64,000 nucleotides of DNA from an uncultured Pelagibacteraceae bacterium (GCA_902615715.1 CACMQA010000002.1:62001-126000), one strand, 5' to 3'. Positions 11,543 through 20,569 are shown, numbered from the stretch's first letter. The notes: generated by a model from the letters alone, not told the origin. Made by a program: numbers and translations.

Positions 11543-12209
11543 TAAAAATCACATACTTATTGTTGATGATGATGATAGAATTCGAAATCTATTGAAAGAT
11601 TACCTCTCTGAAAACAAATATATTGTATCAACTGCTGAAAACGCAGATCAAGCAAAAGAGAAGTTAGATTACATAAAATTTGATATAATTATTTTAGATG
11701 TGATGATGCCCGGGCAGAATGGGTATGAGCTTACAAAAGATATTAAAAAGCGTATTAAAGTTCCAATAATTTTATTAACTGCAAAAGGCGAGGTTGAGAA
11801 TAGAATTAAAGGTTTAGAGCTAGGTGCTGACGATTATTTAGGGAAACCCTTTGAACCAAAAGAACTTTTATTAAGGATTAAAAATATAATAAACAAAAGT
11901 AAAAAAATTAACTTAAAATTAAAGCATAAAATTGGATCAGCTGAGCTAGACTTAAATAAAATGATAGTAACCTTAAATAATAATTCTAGAAAAATTAATA
12001 ATTCTGAGAAAAAGGTTTTAATTGAAATGTTGGCAAACCCCGGGACTTCTTATTCTAGAGAAGAAATAGGAAAAATTTCTGGAATTAGTCAAGAACGTTC
12101 TATTGATGTTATGATTACAAGACTAAGGCAAAAATTAGAGATAGATCCAAAAAATCCAAAGTTTCTTCAAACTATAAGGGGGTCAGGTTATGTTCTTTGG
12201 ATTGAATAA
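11532..12209 (+). CDS. OmpR-family response regulator (PetR-like)
   Basis: A 225-residue two-domain response regulator. The receiver has the acidic pocket VDDDD at 11-15, phosphoacceptor D56 in ILDVMMP, switch T83 and conserved K105 in LGKPFEP. The C-terminal winged-helix DNA-binding domain (about 125-225) ends with the usual LQTIRGSGYVL. It overlaps the histidine kinase gene by 20 bp, so kinase and regulator should be a cognate pair. Family order suggests PetR, a regulator of respiratory cytochrome genes, but target genes cannot be read from the sequence. Confidence 0.9.
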   Translation: MENNKNHILIVDDDDRIRNLLKDYLSENKYIVSTAENADQAKEKLDYIKFDIIILDVMMPGQNGYELTKDIKKRIKVPIILLTAKGEVENRIKGLELGADDYLGKPFEPKELLLRIKNIINKSKKINLKLKHKIGSAELDLNKMIVTLNNNSRKINNSEKKVLIEMLANPGTSYSREEIGKISGISQERSIDVMITRLRQKLEIDPKNPKFLQTIRGSGYVLWIE

Positions 12210-13509
12210 ATTATTAAAATATATATTACCAAAAAGACTTTTTTACAGAGCTTTAATAATTGTTGCAGCTCCAACTATTATTTTGCAGATAATTATTACT
12301 ATTGTTTTTTATGATAGCGTTTGGATAAAATCCAACAAGAATATAACTAGATCACTAGTAGCTCAATTGAAAACAATTGAAGAAGTTTATCAAAATGATA
12401 AAAAAAATTCAGATTTTTTTACTGATAGTTATAAAAATAATTTTAATTTTGAAATCGGAATTAATCAAGATGCTTTCCCCAAATATAGTGGTGAAAGAAA
12501 GTTTAGTCCTATGGACAGATCTTTAAGAAGAGAACTGAAATCAGTTTTTGGAAATAATAATTATTGGTTCAATACCTCAAAGTTCAAAAATGCTGTAGAA
12601 ATTAAAATAAGATCTGAGAATGATGTAATTGAATTTTTGGTACCAAAAGAAATGGTTTCAGCATCATCTGTTAGACTATTTGTTTTATGGACTACACTCC
12701 CCTCAGTAGTTTTAATTATAATCGCACTTATATTTTTAAAAAATCAAACTAAACCTTTGGTAAAATTAGCCAAAGCTGCTGAGCGATTTGGTAAAGGGGA
12801 CTATGTTAATGATTTTAGAGCCTCTGGATCACAGGAGATAAGAAAAGCTGCATTCGAGTTTGATAGAATGGCAAAAAGAATAAATCGTCATCTAAATCAA
12901 AGGGCTGAAATGCTCTCAGGAATAAGCCACGATTTAAGAACACCCCTTACTAGATTAAAATTACAATTAGCGATGTTAAGTCAAAAAGATCTGTCAAAAA
13001 AGATGTCAAAAGATATTGATGAAATGGAAAAGATGTTAAATGATTATTTAGATTTTGCCAAAACTCAAACTCAAGAAACCACTGTGAAAATAAATTTAAA
13101 TGAACTTATTTACTCCATAAAAGAAAAATTTGGTAATCAAAAAATAGCTATCATTAAAAATGTTTCATCTATAGATCTAAATTGTAGACCAACAGCTTTA
13201 AAAAGATTATTCGAAAATATTATACAAAATGGTTTATTATATGGAAATAAAGTCGATATAGATATTCAGAAAGGCAAAAATAGGGCTTTGGTAATAATTG
13301 AAGATGATGGGCCTGGTATTCCTGAAGATCAATATAAAAATGTTTTTAAACCTTTTTTTAGATTGGATAAAAGTAGAAGCTTGAATCAATCAGGGGTTGG
13401 ATTGGGATTGGCGATAGTGGAGGATATCATAAATTCGCACGGCGGTAATATTCAGCTTGGTAAAAGTAAATATGGTGGATTGCAAGTTAAGATTTCTTTA
13501 CCTTTTTAG
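12190..13509 (+). CDS. EnvZ-like sensor histidine kinase
   Basis: The 439-residue kinase has two membrane helices (about 19-41 and 161-183) flanking a roughly 120-residue sensor region in the periplasm. A HAMP linker comes next. The HisKA domain carries H247 in SGISHDLRTPLTRLK, and the ATPase domain has N346 in the N box, DDGPGIPED and GVGLGLAIV. It is the likely phosphodonor of the overlapping OmpR-type regulator. The stimulus is unknown. Its last 23 bases overlap the 3' end of the convergent ubiK-like gene. Confidence 0.9.
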   Translation: MFFGLNKLLKYILPKRLFYRALIIVAAPTIILQIIITIVFYDSVWIKSNKNITRSLVAQLKTIEEVYQNDKKNSDFFTDSYKNNFNFEIGINQDAFPKYSGERKFSPMDRSLRRELKSVFGNNNYWFNTSKFKNAVEIKIRSENDVIEFLVPKEMVSASSVRLFVLWTTLPSVVLIIIALIFLKNQTKPLVKLAKAAERFGKGDYVNDFRASGSQEIRKAAFEFDRMAKRINRHLNQRAEMLSGISHDLRTPLTRLKLQLAMLSQKDLSKKMSKDIDEMEKMLNDYLDFAKTQTQETTVKINLNELIYSIKEKFGNQKIAIIKNVSSIDLNCRPTALKRLFENIIQNGLLYGNKVDIDIQKGKNRALVIIEDDGPGIPEDQYKNVFKPFFRLDKSRSLNQSGVGLGLAIVEDIINSHGGNIQLGKSKYGGLQVKISLPF

Positions 13510-13732
13510 CTTTTTTATCTTTAATCAGTTTTTTAATTATTAGTTCCTGCTTTTGAACAATTTTTTTCAAAACGTCGAACTCCTCTCTCGATACAAGATC
13601 AAGACTATTAATTATTTTGTCTTTTTTAAATTTCAAATCTGTAGATATTTCTTTTTTAATATCTTCAGATGTTAAAATGCCATTTTCTATTAATCTTGAT
13701 AGAGATTTTAAAATTTTTTCTGAATTACTCAT
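13487..13732 (-). CDS. ubiK: UbiK/YqiC (BMFP) family accessory factor
   Basis: A small 81-residue, highly charged, coiled-coil protein. The C-terminal LVSREEFDVLKKIVQKQE matches the hallmark of the BMFP/UbiK family, members of which assist the aerobic ubiquinone hydroxylation complex and can bind or fuse membranes. It lies back to back with lgt (51 bp between the starts), an arrangement seen in many Alphaproteobacteria. It overlaps the kinase gene tail to tail by 23 bp. The role in ubiquinone synthesis is taken from characterised relatives. Confidence 0.8.
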   Translation of the reverse strand: MSNSEKILKSLSRLIENGILTSEDIKKEISTDLKFKKDKIINSLDLVSREEFDVLKKIVQKQELIIKKLIKDKKAKKVKKS

Positions 13733-13783
13733 TCCTCATCTTATTTGATGGCCATCTTAATTTCAAATGTGATATAAGAAATT

Positions 13784-14581
13784 ATGTATACCCATAACTT
13801 AGACCCTGTTTTAATAGATTTTGGGTTTATAGTCATTCGTTGGTACTCACTTGCATATATTTTTGGAATCATAATAGGTTGGTGGCTCGGAAAGAGAATA
13901 ATCATCCATATATGTAAAACAACAAATTTTAAATTTAATTTGAGTGATTTCGATGATTTAATTACTTATTTAATTATTGCTATTATTATTGGTGGACGTC
14001 TAGGTTATGTAATTTTTTATAACTTAGAATATTTCTTATCAAATCCATTTGAAATTATAAAAGTTTGGGAAGGAGGCATGTCTTTTCATGGCGCGCTAAT
14101 TGGTATAATTCTAGGAACATATTTCTTTTGTAAATCAAGAAATATATCAACCTTATTTTCATTAGATGTCATAGCTTGTGTATCTCCTATTGGTATTTTT
14201 TTAGGAAGGATCGCTAATTTTATAAATGGTGAATTAGTTGGAAAAGTTACAGACATTTATTGGAGTGTAATTTTTCCAACAGTGGATATGCTGTCTAGAC
14301 ACCCATCTCAATTATATGAAGCTGTGCTAGAAGGTGCAATTTTATTTTTAATATTAAATGCAGTAGTTTTCAAAAAAAGATACAATATAGGTACTTGCTC
14401 ATATTTATTTCTAATACTTTATGGAATATTTAGAATAATATCAGAATTGTTTAGAGAACCGGACACTCAATTAGGATACTTTTTAAATTTACTAAGTATG
14501 GGAACTATTTTAAGTTTTTTTATGATTTTAGGTGGATTATTTCTTTTAAGTAATTTGAAAAAAAAAAATGAAAACGAATAA
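13784..14581 (+). CDS. lgt: Prolipoprotein diacylglyceryl transferase
   Basis: The inner-membrane enzyme moves diacylglycerol from phosphatidylglycerol to the lipobox cysteine of prolipoproteins. The 265-residue protein has about seven hydrophobic segments. GGMSFHGALIG near 97-107 contains the essential histidine (H102), and the signature GRIANFINGE is at 141-150. It overlaps the next gene by 14 bp, giving an lgt-midA-pgeF run. A source of its lipid donor, pgsA, is encoded nearby. Confidence 0.95.
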   Translation: MYTHNLDPVLIDFGFIVIRWYSLAYIFGIIIGWWLGKRIIIHICKTTNFKFNLSDFDDLITYLIIAIIIGGRLGYVIFYNLEYFLSNPFEIIKVWEGGMSFHGALIGIILGTYFFCKSRNISTLFSLDVIACVSPIGIFLGRIANFINGELVGKVTDIYWSVIFPTVDMLSRHPSQLYEAVLEGAILFLILNAVVFKKRYNIGTCSYLFLILYGIFRIISELFREPDTQLGYFLNLLSMGTILSFFMILGGLFLLSNLKKKNENE

Positions 14582-15629
14582 AGTATTTTTTAAAGACTCT
14601 TCAATTCTTCCAGTTGATAGCTTCTTTAAAAATGTTTTGTATGATAAAAAAAATGGTTACTACTCTTCACAAATACCCTTTGGAGCAAAGGGAGATTTTA
14701 TTACATCTCCAAAAGTTTCAAATTTGTTTTCTGAAATAATCGCTATTTGGATCATCTCCTGTTGGGAGTCATTCGGAAAACCAAAAAATTTTAATATTGT
14801 AGAGCTAGGGCCTGGAGATGGAAGCTTAACGAATATATTACTTAAATCTTTTAAAAAATTCCCTGAATTTAATTCTATCAAAAAGTTATTCTTGTATGAG
14901 GAAAGTAATTTTTTAAAAAAGATACAAAGAAAAAAAATTAACGGAGACGTGAAATGGATCACCAACTTCGATAAAATAAAAAAAGGTCCAATTGTTTTTT
15001 TTGGAAATGAATTTTTTGACGCAATTCCAATCAAACAATTTAAGATGATTAAAGATTCTTTATTTGAGAAAAATTATATTTTAGATAAAAATTATAAAAT
15101 AAAACAAGTTTTTGTAAAAGCCTCGGTCTCTAACTCAAAACTAATTAAATCTTACAAAACATTAAAAAAGTTAAAATTTATTGAATTTCCAAAATTAGGT
15201 TTTAAAGAGCTTAAAAAAATAGTAAACAAAATTTCTAAATTAAAAGGGTGTATTTTGTTAATTGATTATGGTTATTTAAAACCAAATAATCAAAACACCT
15301 TACAATCAGTGATGAAACACAAAAAAAATAACATACTTAATAATCTAGGCAAGGCAGATATTACCGCTCATGTAAACTTTTCGCTTTTAAGTGAATTTTT
15401 TTTAAAAAATAATCTAAAAACTAAAAATTTAATTTCGCAAAAAGATTTTTTAGAAACTATGGGCATTTTTGATAGAGCCAAGATAGTTGCAAAAAAAATG
15501 AAATTTAGCGAGCAATCAGACTTATATTTAAGAATGCAAAGATTATTAAATCCTAAATATATGGGTGAACTATTTAAAGTAATTTTAGCCTATAAATTTA
15601 ATAAAAATAATTTTTTAGGATTTAAATAA
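14568..15629 (+). CDS. MidA/NDUFAF7-family class I methyltransferase
   Basis: The 353-residue protein belongs to the DUF185 family, whose mitochondrial member NDUFAF7 methylates an arginine of a complex I subunit. It shows GDFITSPKVSNLFSE near the N-terminus, the SAM-binding VELGPGDGSL at 78-87 and the family motif GNEFFDAIPIKQF. Many lysine codons reflect the AT-rich genome. It overlaps pgeF by 1 bp (TAATG). A complex I assembly role would suit the respiratory content of the region but is not shown for bacteria. Confidence 0.85.
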   Translation: MKTNKVFFKDSSILPVDSFFKNVLYDKKNGYYSSQIPFGAKGDFITSPKVSNLFSEIIAIWIISCWESFGKPKNFNIVELGPGDGSLTNILLKSFKKFPEFNSIKKLFLYEESNFLKKIQRKKINGDVKWITNFDKIKKGPIVFFGNEFFDAIPIKQFKMIKDSLFEKNYILDKNYKIKQVFVKASVSNSKLIKSYKTLKKLKFIEFPKLGFKELKKIVNKISKLKGCILLIDYGYLKPNNQNTLQSVMKHKKNNILNNLGKADITAHVNFSLLSEFFLKNNLKTKNLISQKDFLETMGIFDRAKIVAKKMKFSEQSDLYLRMQRLLNPKYMGELFKVILAYKFNKNNFLGFK

Positions 15630-16381
15630 TGTTTTATTCAAAAAAACTTAGAAGAATAAAAGAGATAAAACATTGTTTTTTTTCCAGAAAAAATGGGTTT
15701 TCTAAAGGTATTTATAAAGGTCTAAATTGTGGAAGAGGTTCTAAAGATAGCAAGAAAAATATTAATAAAAATTTAAATTTTGTTGCTAAAACAATGAATG
15801 TTAAGAGAAGCAGATTAATCTTAATGCACCAAACTCACAGTAATAAAGTTATAGAAATTAAAAAATATAATTACAAAAAAAAAATAAACGCAGATGCAAT
15901 GATTACCAAATTAAGGGGCCTTGCAATTGGGGTGGTCACCGCCGATTGCGTGCCCATTATCATTTACGATATAAAGAATGGTGTTATTGGCTGTATACAT
16001 GCTGGATGGAAAGGTATTTATTCAGGTATAATTAAAAATACTATAAAAAAGATTAAAAAATTAAACTCAAATAATAAAATTTACGCGAGTATTGGGCCCT
16101 GTATTGGCAAAAAAAGTTATGAAGTTGATATTAAATTTTACAAAAAATTTGTGTCAAAATCTATGAGTAATAAAATTTATTTTACTCATAAAAGTAAAAC
16201 AAAAAAATTGTTTAATTTAAGAAAATTTGCAACAGATAAACTCTTAAAATATAACGTTAAAGTTGATCAAGTTAATAGAGATACTTTTGCTGAAAAAAGT
16301 AATTTTTTTAGTTACAGAAGATCATGTAAATTGAAGCATAAAGATTATGGAAGATGTATATCTACGATTTGCTTACCTTAA
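15629..16381 (+). CDS. pgeF: PgeF/YfiH-family multicopper-like (purine nucleoside/peptidoglycan editing) protein
   Basis: A member of the former 'laccase' DUF152 family, 250 residues. The metal-binding residues are visible: H67 and H70 in LMHQTH, C107 in TADCVP and H124 in HAGWKG. The loop SIGPCIGKKSYEV is also typical. Relatives have been reported as peptidoglycan-editing factors and as purine nucleoside phosphorylases or deaminases, so the physiological role is unsettled. It follows lgt and the MidA gene with overlapping ends, a common alphaproteobacterial cluster. Confidence 0.88.
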   Translation: MFYSKKLRRIKEIKHCFFSRKNGFSKGIYKGLNCGRGSKDSKKNINKNLNFVAKTMNVKRSRLILMHQTHSNKVIEIKKYNYKKKINADAMITKLRGLAIGVVTADCVPIIIYDIKNGVIGCIHAGWKGIYSGIIKNTIKKIKKLNSNNKIYASIGPCIGKKSYEVDIKFYKKFVSKSMSNKIYFTHKSKTKKLFNLRKFATDKLLKYNVKVDQVNRDTFAEKSNFFSYRRSCKLKHKDYGRCISTICLP

Positions 16382-16391
16382 CTTAATTAAT

Positions 16392-16419
16392 TTGAAAAGA
16401 TATAGAAATAAGGTATAAA
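16392..16419 (+). promoter_or_regulatory. Candidate sigma-70-type promoter of prs
   Basis: TTGAAA at 16392-16397 and TATAAA at 16414-16419 are separated by 16 bp, close to the consensus. Transcription would start near 16426, only about six bases before the ATG at 16432. No Shine-Dalgarno sequence lies in between, so the message would be almost leaderless. Confidence 0.4.
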
Positions 16420-16431
16420 TAGTTACATTTC

Positions 16432-17364
16432 ATGAAAATTTTATCTGGAACTAGCAATTTAAAACTTAGTAAAAGTATTGCTAAAAATCTAAAATTAAAA
16501 CTTATCAATACTAATATAAGAAGATTTGCCGATGGAGAAATTTATATAGAAATAAATGAAAATATTAGGGGCAATAGTGTATTTGTGATTCAATCTACTT
16601 CTAACCCAGCAAACGATAATTTAATGGAATTGCTTTTAGTAATTGATGCATTAAAGAGATCTTCAGCTAAAACTATAACAGCTGTAGTTCCATATTTCGG
16701 TTATGCGAGACAAGATCGTAAGGTAGCACCAAGAACTTCCATTTCAGCCAAAGTGATGGCAAACTTAATAACAAATGCAGGGGCAACTAGAGTTGTTACT
16801 GTAGACTTGCATGCTGGTCAAATTCAAGGCTTCTTTGATATGCCTGTAGATAATTTATATACAGCACCCCTATTTGCAAAATATATAAAAAAAAAGTTGA
16901 GTAATAAAAAACTCATATGTGTTTCTCCAGATGTTGGGGGTGTTGCAAGAACTAGAGATCTAGCCAATAGAATAAAAGCTGATCTTGCAATTATAGACAA
17001 AAGAAGACCTGTTCCCGGTAAGTCTGAAGTTATGAATATTTTAGGAGATGTTAAAAATAAAACATGTATAATTGTTGATGATATAATTGATAGTGGAGGA
17101 ACAATAATTAATGCTGTTAATGCTTTAATTAAAAGTGGAGCAAATGAAGTTTATGTATTTATTACTCATGGTGTCTTAAGTGGAGATGCGGCAAAAAAAA
17201 TCAAAAATTCAAAAATTAAGAAACTTATAGTAACGGATACCATAGATAATAGTAAAAAAATAAATAATAATACTAAAATTGAGGTTTTATCTATATCTTC
17301 ATTAATGTCAGAGGCAATTAAAAGGATTGCAAATTCTAATTCGGTATCTGATTTATTTAATTAA
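16432..17364 (+). CDS. prs: Ribose-phosphate pyrophosphokinase
   Basis: Makes PRPP from ribose 5-phosphate and ATP for nucleotide, histidine and tryptophan synthesis. At 310 residues it is the standard class I length. Visible are the flexible-loop PYFGYARQDRK, the catalytic VTVDLHAGQIQGFFD and the PRPP-binding loop CIIVDDIIDSGGTI. It is preceded by a 50-bp gap with a promoter-like sequence and followed by the L25 gene. Confidence 0.96.
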   Translation: MKILSGTSNLKLSKSIAKNLKLKLINTNIRRFADGEIYIEINENIRGNSVFVIQSTSNPANDNLMELLLVIDALKRSSAKTITAVVPYFGYARQDRKVAPRTSISAKVMANLITNAGATRVVTVDLHAGQIQGFFDMPVDNLYTAPLFAKYIKKKLSNKKLICVSPDVGGVARTRDLANRIKADLAIIDKRRPVPGKSEVMNILGDVKNKTCIIVDDIIDSGGTIINAVNALIKSGANEVYVFITHGVLSGDAAKKIKNSKIKKLIVTDTIDNSKKINNNTKIEVLSISSLMSEAIKRIANSNSVSDLFN

Positions 17365-17367
17365 TAC

Positions 17368-17396
17368 TTGTTTTGATTAAGATCATGGGTTATATA
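17368..17396 (+). promoter_or_regulatory. Candidate promoter of rplY
   Basis: TTGTTT at 17368-17373 and TATATA at 17391-17396 are spaced by 17 bp, a fair match to a housekeeping promoter. The -10 lies inside an imperfect dyad, TGGGT...ACCCA (17386-17400). The start codon follows at 17414. Confidence 0.3.
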
Positions 17397-17413
17397 CCCA
17401 CTTCAATAAAATT

Positions 17414-18172
17414 ATGAGTAATTTAAAGGCAATTAAAAGAGAGAGCACCTCTACTGGATCAAATAATAAGTTACGATCAGAAGGTTTAATACCGGCTATT
17501 TTATATGGCGGTAAAGATTCTAATCTTAATATTTCTATACAGATGAAAGAAATTAAAAACTTAATTAATTCAGATACGTTCTTATCAAAAGTTTTAGAAT
17601 TAGAGATTAATGGAAAAAAAGAAAAAGTAATTCCAAGAGATGTCGCTTTCAATGTTGTGTCTGAAGAACCTATTCATATAGATTTTATGAGAATTGTTTC
17701 TGGAAAAAAAATAATTCTTGAAATACCCGTAAAGTTCATAAACCACCCAGACTCTCCAGGCTTGAAAAGAGGTGGTGTGTTAAATATTGTGAGAAGAAAA
17801 GTTGAATTAAAATGTCCTGCAGAAAACATTCCAAACGAAATAGTTGTTGACTTAACAGGTACTGACATCGGTACAAGTATAAAAATTTCTTCAGTAAAAT
17901 TAGAGGGTAATGTTGTTCCAACAATCTCAGATCGTGATTTCGTTATTGCAACTGTTGCTTCTCCAACAGTTATTAAAGAACCAGAAAAACCTGCAGAGGG
18001 AGATGCTGCAGCTGAGGGTGCTGAAGGTGAGGCACCACCAGAAGGTGCAGACGCTGCTGGTGCAGGTAAAGATGGAGACCCAGCTAAGAAAGATGATAAA
18101 TCAAAAGAAGGTGCTGATAAAAAACCTGAAGATAAAAAACCTGCTGAAAAGAAACCTGCTGAGAAAAAATAA
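17414..18172 (+). CDS. rplY: Ribosomal protein L25/TL5 (Ctc form) with long charged C-terminal tail
   Basis: The first roughly 90 residues are the 5S rRNA-binding L25 domain (RSEGLIPAILYGG). The TL5 C-terminal beta domain follows to about residue 185 (HPDSPGLKRGGVLNIVRR). From about residue 190 the protein changes to a low-complexity stretch of Ala, Gly, Glu, Pro, Asp and Lys that ends in short KKPAE-type repeats. This tail is unlike the ordered domains in composition and probably disordered. The total of 252 residues exceeds the usual 190-220. It lies between prs and pth, a common order for rplY-pth. Confidence 0.93.
   Translation: MSNLKAIKRESTSTGSNNKLRSEGLIPAILYGGKDSNLNISIQMKEIKNLINSDTFLSKVLELEINGKKEKVIPRDVAFNVVSEEPIHIDFMRIVSGKKIILEIPVKFINHPDSPGLKRGGVLNIVRRKVELKCPAENIPNEIVVDLTGTDIGTSIKISSVKLEGNVVPTISDRDFVIATVASPTVIKEPEKPAEGDAAAEGAEGEAPPEGADAAGAGKDGDPAKKDDKSKEGADKKPEDKKPAEKKPAEKK
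18116..18172 (+). repeat. Short tandem repeats coding KKPAE/KKPED units in the L25 tail
   Basis: The last codons of the L25 gene repeat a lysine-lysine-proline-(Ala/Glu)-(Glu/Asp) unit about four times, with near-identical 15-bp DNA units such as AAACCTGCTGAAAAG. Unit number could vary between strains through replication slippage. Confidence 0.6.
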
Positions 18173-18177
18173 TTAAT

Positions 18178-18750
18178 ATGCTTTTACTCGTCGGATTAGG
18201 AAATCCTGGATCCAACTATACTAATACCAGACACAACATTGGTTTTAAAATAATTGACGCTATCAATGCTCACTTTAAGCTTTCAAAACAAAAACCAAAA
18301 TTTAAAGGTTTGCTTACTACAGGAAATATTGACGAGAAAAAAATTTATGCAATTAAGCCTTTAACTTTTATGAATAATTCTGGAACAGCTATTAAAGAGC
18401 TTATTGATTATTTTAAAATAGATGCCAAGGATGTATTTGTTTTTCACGATGATATGGACATTGATTTTGGAAAGATAAAAGCAAAGTTTGGAGGAAGCAG
18501 TGCAGGTCATAATGGAATTGAGTCTATAGATAAATTTATTGGTAAAGACTACTCTAGAGTAAGAATAGGCATTGGCCATCCAAAAGAGAAGAAAAAAGTA
18601 AATAATCATGTGCTTGAAGATTTTAAAGAAGACGAAGAAGACAAAATAAACGAGATAACAGAAAATATTGTAAAACAACTACCTACATTAATTGAAAAAA
18701 AAATAGATCTTTTTTCAAGCAAAGTTAATCAAGACCTTAATGGGATTTAA
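18178..18750 (+). CDS. pth: Peptidyl-tRNA hydrolase
   Basis: Releases tRNA from prematurely ended peptidyl-tRNA in the cytoplasm. The 190-residue enzyme shows the GLGNPGSNYTNTRHNIG signature with catalytic H19, the FMNNSG loop and the FHDDMD motif. GGSSAGHNG completes the active site. It is 5 bp after rplY and overlaps ychF by 11 bp, so the three are probably one transcript, fitting a translation-related operon. Confidence 0.96.
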   Translation: MLLLVGLGNPGSNYTNTRHNIGFKIIDAINAHFKLSKQKPKFKGLLTTGNIDEKKIYAIKPLTFMNNSGTAIKELIDYFKIDAKDVFVFHDDMDIDFGKIKAKFGGSSAGHNGIESIDKFIGKDYSRVRIGIGHPKEKKKVNNHVLEDFKEDEEDKINEITENIVKQLPTLIEKKIDLFSSKVNQDLNGI

Positions 18751-19810
18751 ATGTGGAATTGTAGGACTTCCGAATGTGGGAAAGTCTACTCTATTCAATG
18801 CATTAACAGCTTCTAAGAACGCTGAAGCAGCTAACTTTCCTTTTTGCACTATAGATCCAAACATTGGAATTGTAGATGTGGTAGATCAAAGATTAGACAA
18901 ATTAACTGAATTATCAAAATCTAAAAAAAAAATTTATACTAATATTACTTTTGTTGATATTGCAGGATTAGTTAAAGGTGCATCTAAAGGCGAGGGATTA
19001 GGTAATAAATTCCTATCTCATATAAGGGAAGTCGACGCAATTATTCATTTAGTAAGATGCTTTGAGTCTGAAAAAATTACTCATGTAAATTCTCAGATTA
19101 ACCCTGTTGAAGATTTAGAAACTATTAAAACTGAGATAATATTGTCAGACATTGATATTATTCAGAAAAAGCTTGAAAAAGGAAAAAAAAAACTTCTAGA
19201 AGAAAAACAGATTAAAATTTTAGAGGAAAAACTTTCTCAGTTAAACGAAGGTAAAGAAATATTTGATAAAGATGTGGATGAAAAAAAATTCTTATCTTCT
19301 CTCGGTCTTTTGAGTATAAAACCAAAAATCATTGTTTGTAACGTAGATGAAGGAAGTTTAGCAAATGGAAATGCTTTTACAGAAGAGGTAAAGAAAAAAT
19401 ATTCAAATGAAAAAGTTGTAACAATTTGTGCAGATATAGAAGATCAAATCATGGGCTTAGATAAAAGTGATAGAGAAACTTTTATGAAAGAAATTGGTCT
19501 TGATAAAACGGGTCTAAAACAATTAATCAAAGAGGGATACGAACTACTAAATCTCGATACTTTTTTTACTTCCGGTCCAGAAGAAAGTAGGGCGTGGACG
19601 GTCGAAAAAAATACTCTAGCTCCCAAAGCAGCTGGTATTATCCATACAGATTTTGAAAAAAACTTTATTAGAGCTGAAGCTGTATCGTGTGATGATTTTA
19701 TAAAGTTTGGTAGTGCAGAAAAATGCAAAGAAAATGGAAAACTTAGAATTGAAGGTAAAGATTATATTGTAAAAGATGGAGATGTCTTATACTTCCGTGT
19801 CAATCCGTGA
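18740..19810 (+). CDS. ychF: YchF/Obg-like ATPase
   Basis: A universally conserved P-loop NTPase of the Obg group that prefers ATP and associates with ribosomes. It has the P loop GLPNVGKST at 8-16, switch region DIAGLVKGASKGEGLGN and a coiled-coil insert. The C-terminal TGS-like domain contains AAGIIHTDFEKNFIRAE. The length of 356 residues is near the usual 363. It overlaps pth at its start, and its last 24 bases overlap the 3' end of the convergent petC. Confidence 0.96.
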   Translation: MGFKCGIVGLPNVGKSTLFNALTASKNAEAANFPFCTIDPNIGIVDVVDQRLDKLTELSKSKKKIYTNITFVDIAGLVKGASKGEGLGNKFLSHIREVDAIIHLVRCFESEKITHVNSQINPVEDLETIKTEIILSDIDIIQKKLEKGKKKLLEEKQIKILEEKLSQLNEGKEIFDKDVDEKKFLSSLGLLSIKPKIIVCNVDEGSLANGNAFTEEVKKKYSNEKVVTICADIEDQIMGLDKSDRETFMKEIGLDKTGLKQLIKEGYELLNLDTFFTSGPEESRAWTVEKNTLAPKAAGIIHTDFEKNFIRAEAVSCDDFIKFGSAEKCKENGKLRIEGKDYIVKDGDVLYFRVNP

Positions 19811-20569
19811 CCAAATTTTCTTCATACTTAAATAAACTAAAGTTGTTAATAGCACTAAATAAATAATTACTTTAACACCTGTTCTGTGTCTTTCTTCTAA
19901 TTCAGGCTCAGCAGCCCAAGCTAAAAAAGTTGTTACATCTTTAGCCATTTGATCAACAGAAGACTCAGTTCCATCTGCGTATTCAACTAGGCCATCCATT
20001 AAATTATTTGGCATTTTAATCTTATTGCCGGCCATATATTTATTGTAATAAACACCGTCATCAAGAGTTACACCTGGAGGAGGGTCTTCGTAACCAACTA
20101 GAACTGAATAAATGTAATTAGCTCCTCCTTTTCTTGCTTTAACTAAAACTGACATATCAGGCGGATATGCCCCTCCATTAGCAGCTGTTGCTGCCTGAGT
20201 ATTAGGATATGGGCTTTTAAATTTATCTGACGGTTTTCCTGGTCGAGTAAACATTTCTCCCTGAGAATCTGGGCCATCCTCTATTTCGAAACTAGCAGCA
20301 ATAGCTTTTACTTCTTGTTCTGAAAACTCAGGTCCGCCAGGTTCTCCTAGATTTCTATAGCTAAGGTATTGCATTGAGTGGCAAGAAGCGCAGACTTCTT
20401 TATAAACTTGAAAACCTCTTTGTAGAGATGCTCTATCGAAAGTTCCTGTTAAACCTTTAAAACTCCAATCCACTTTAATTGGATCAACCATTTCGGCGCT
20501 TTGTAGTGGTCTAAGTGAAATAAGTAACAAAAAAGATAAAACGAGTAGTTTTATATTAAACTTTGTCAT
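19787..20569 (-). CDS. petC: Cytochrome c1 of the bc1 complex
   Basis: The haem-binding electron carrier of complex III passes electrons from the Rieske protein to soluble cytochrome c. A signal-peptide-like hydrophobic N-terminus ([19 protein letters not shown]) is followed by the haem site VCASCHSM. A downstream methionine region ([16 protein letters not shown]) holds the likely axial ligand. One C-terminal membrane anchor ([16 protein letters not shown]) is present. It overlaps petB by 14 bp and ends the petABC operon. Confidence 0.95.
   Translation of the reverse strand: MTKFNIKLLVLSFLLLISLRPLQSAEMVDPIKVDWSFKGLTGTFDRASLQRGFQVYKEVCASCHSMQYLSYRNLGEPGGPEFSEQEVKAIAASFEIEDGPDSQGEMFTRPGKPSDKFKSPYPNTQAATAANGGAYPPDMSVLVKARKGGANYIYSVLVGYEDPPPGVTLDDGVYYNKYMAGNKIKMPNNLMDGLVEYADGTESSVDQMAKDVTTFLAWAAEPELEERHRTGVKVIIYLVLLTTLVYLSMKKIWSRIDTEV

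Noticed and set aside
17910-18176. Open frame rich in Leu and Gln in another frame over the L25 tail
   Set aside because: It is a shadow of the repetitive L25 coding sequence. It has no family features, no ribosome site and lies fully inside rplY.
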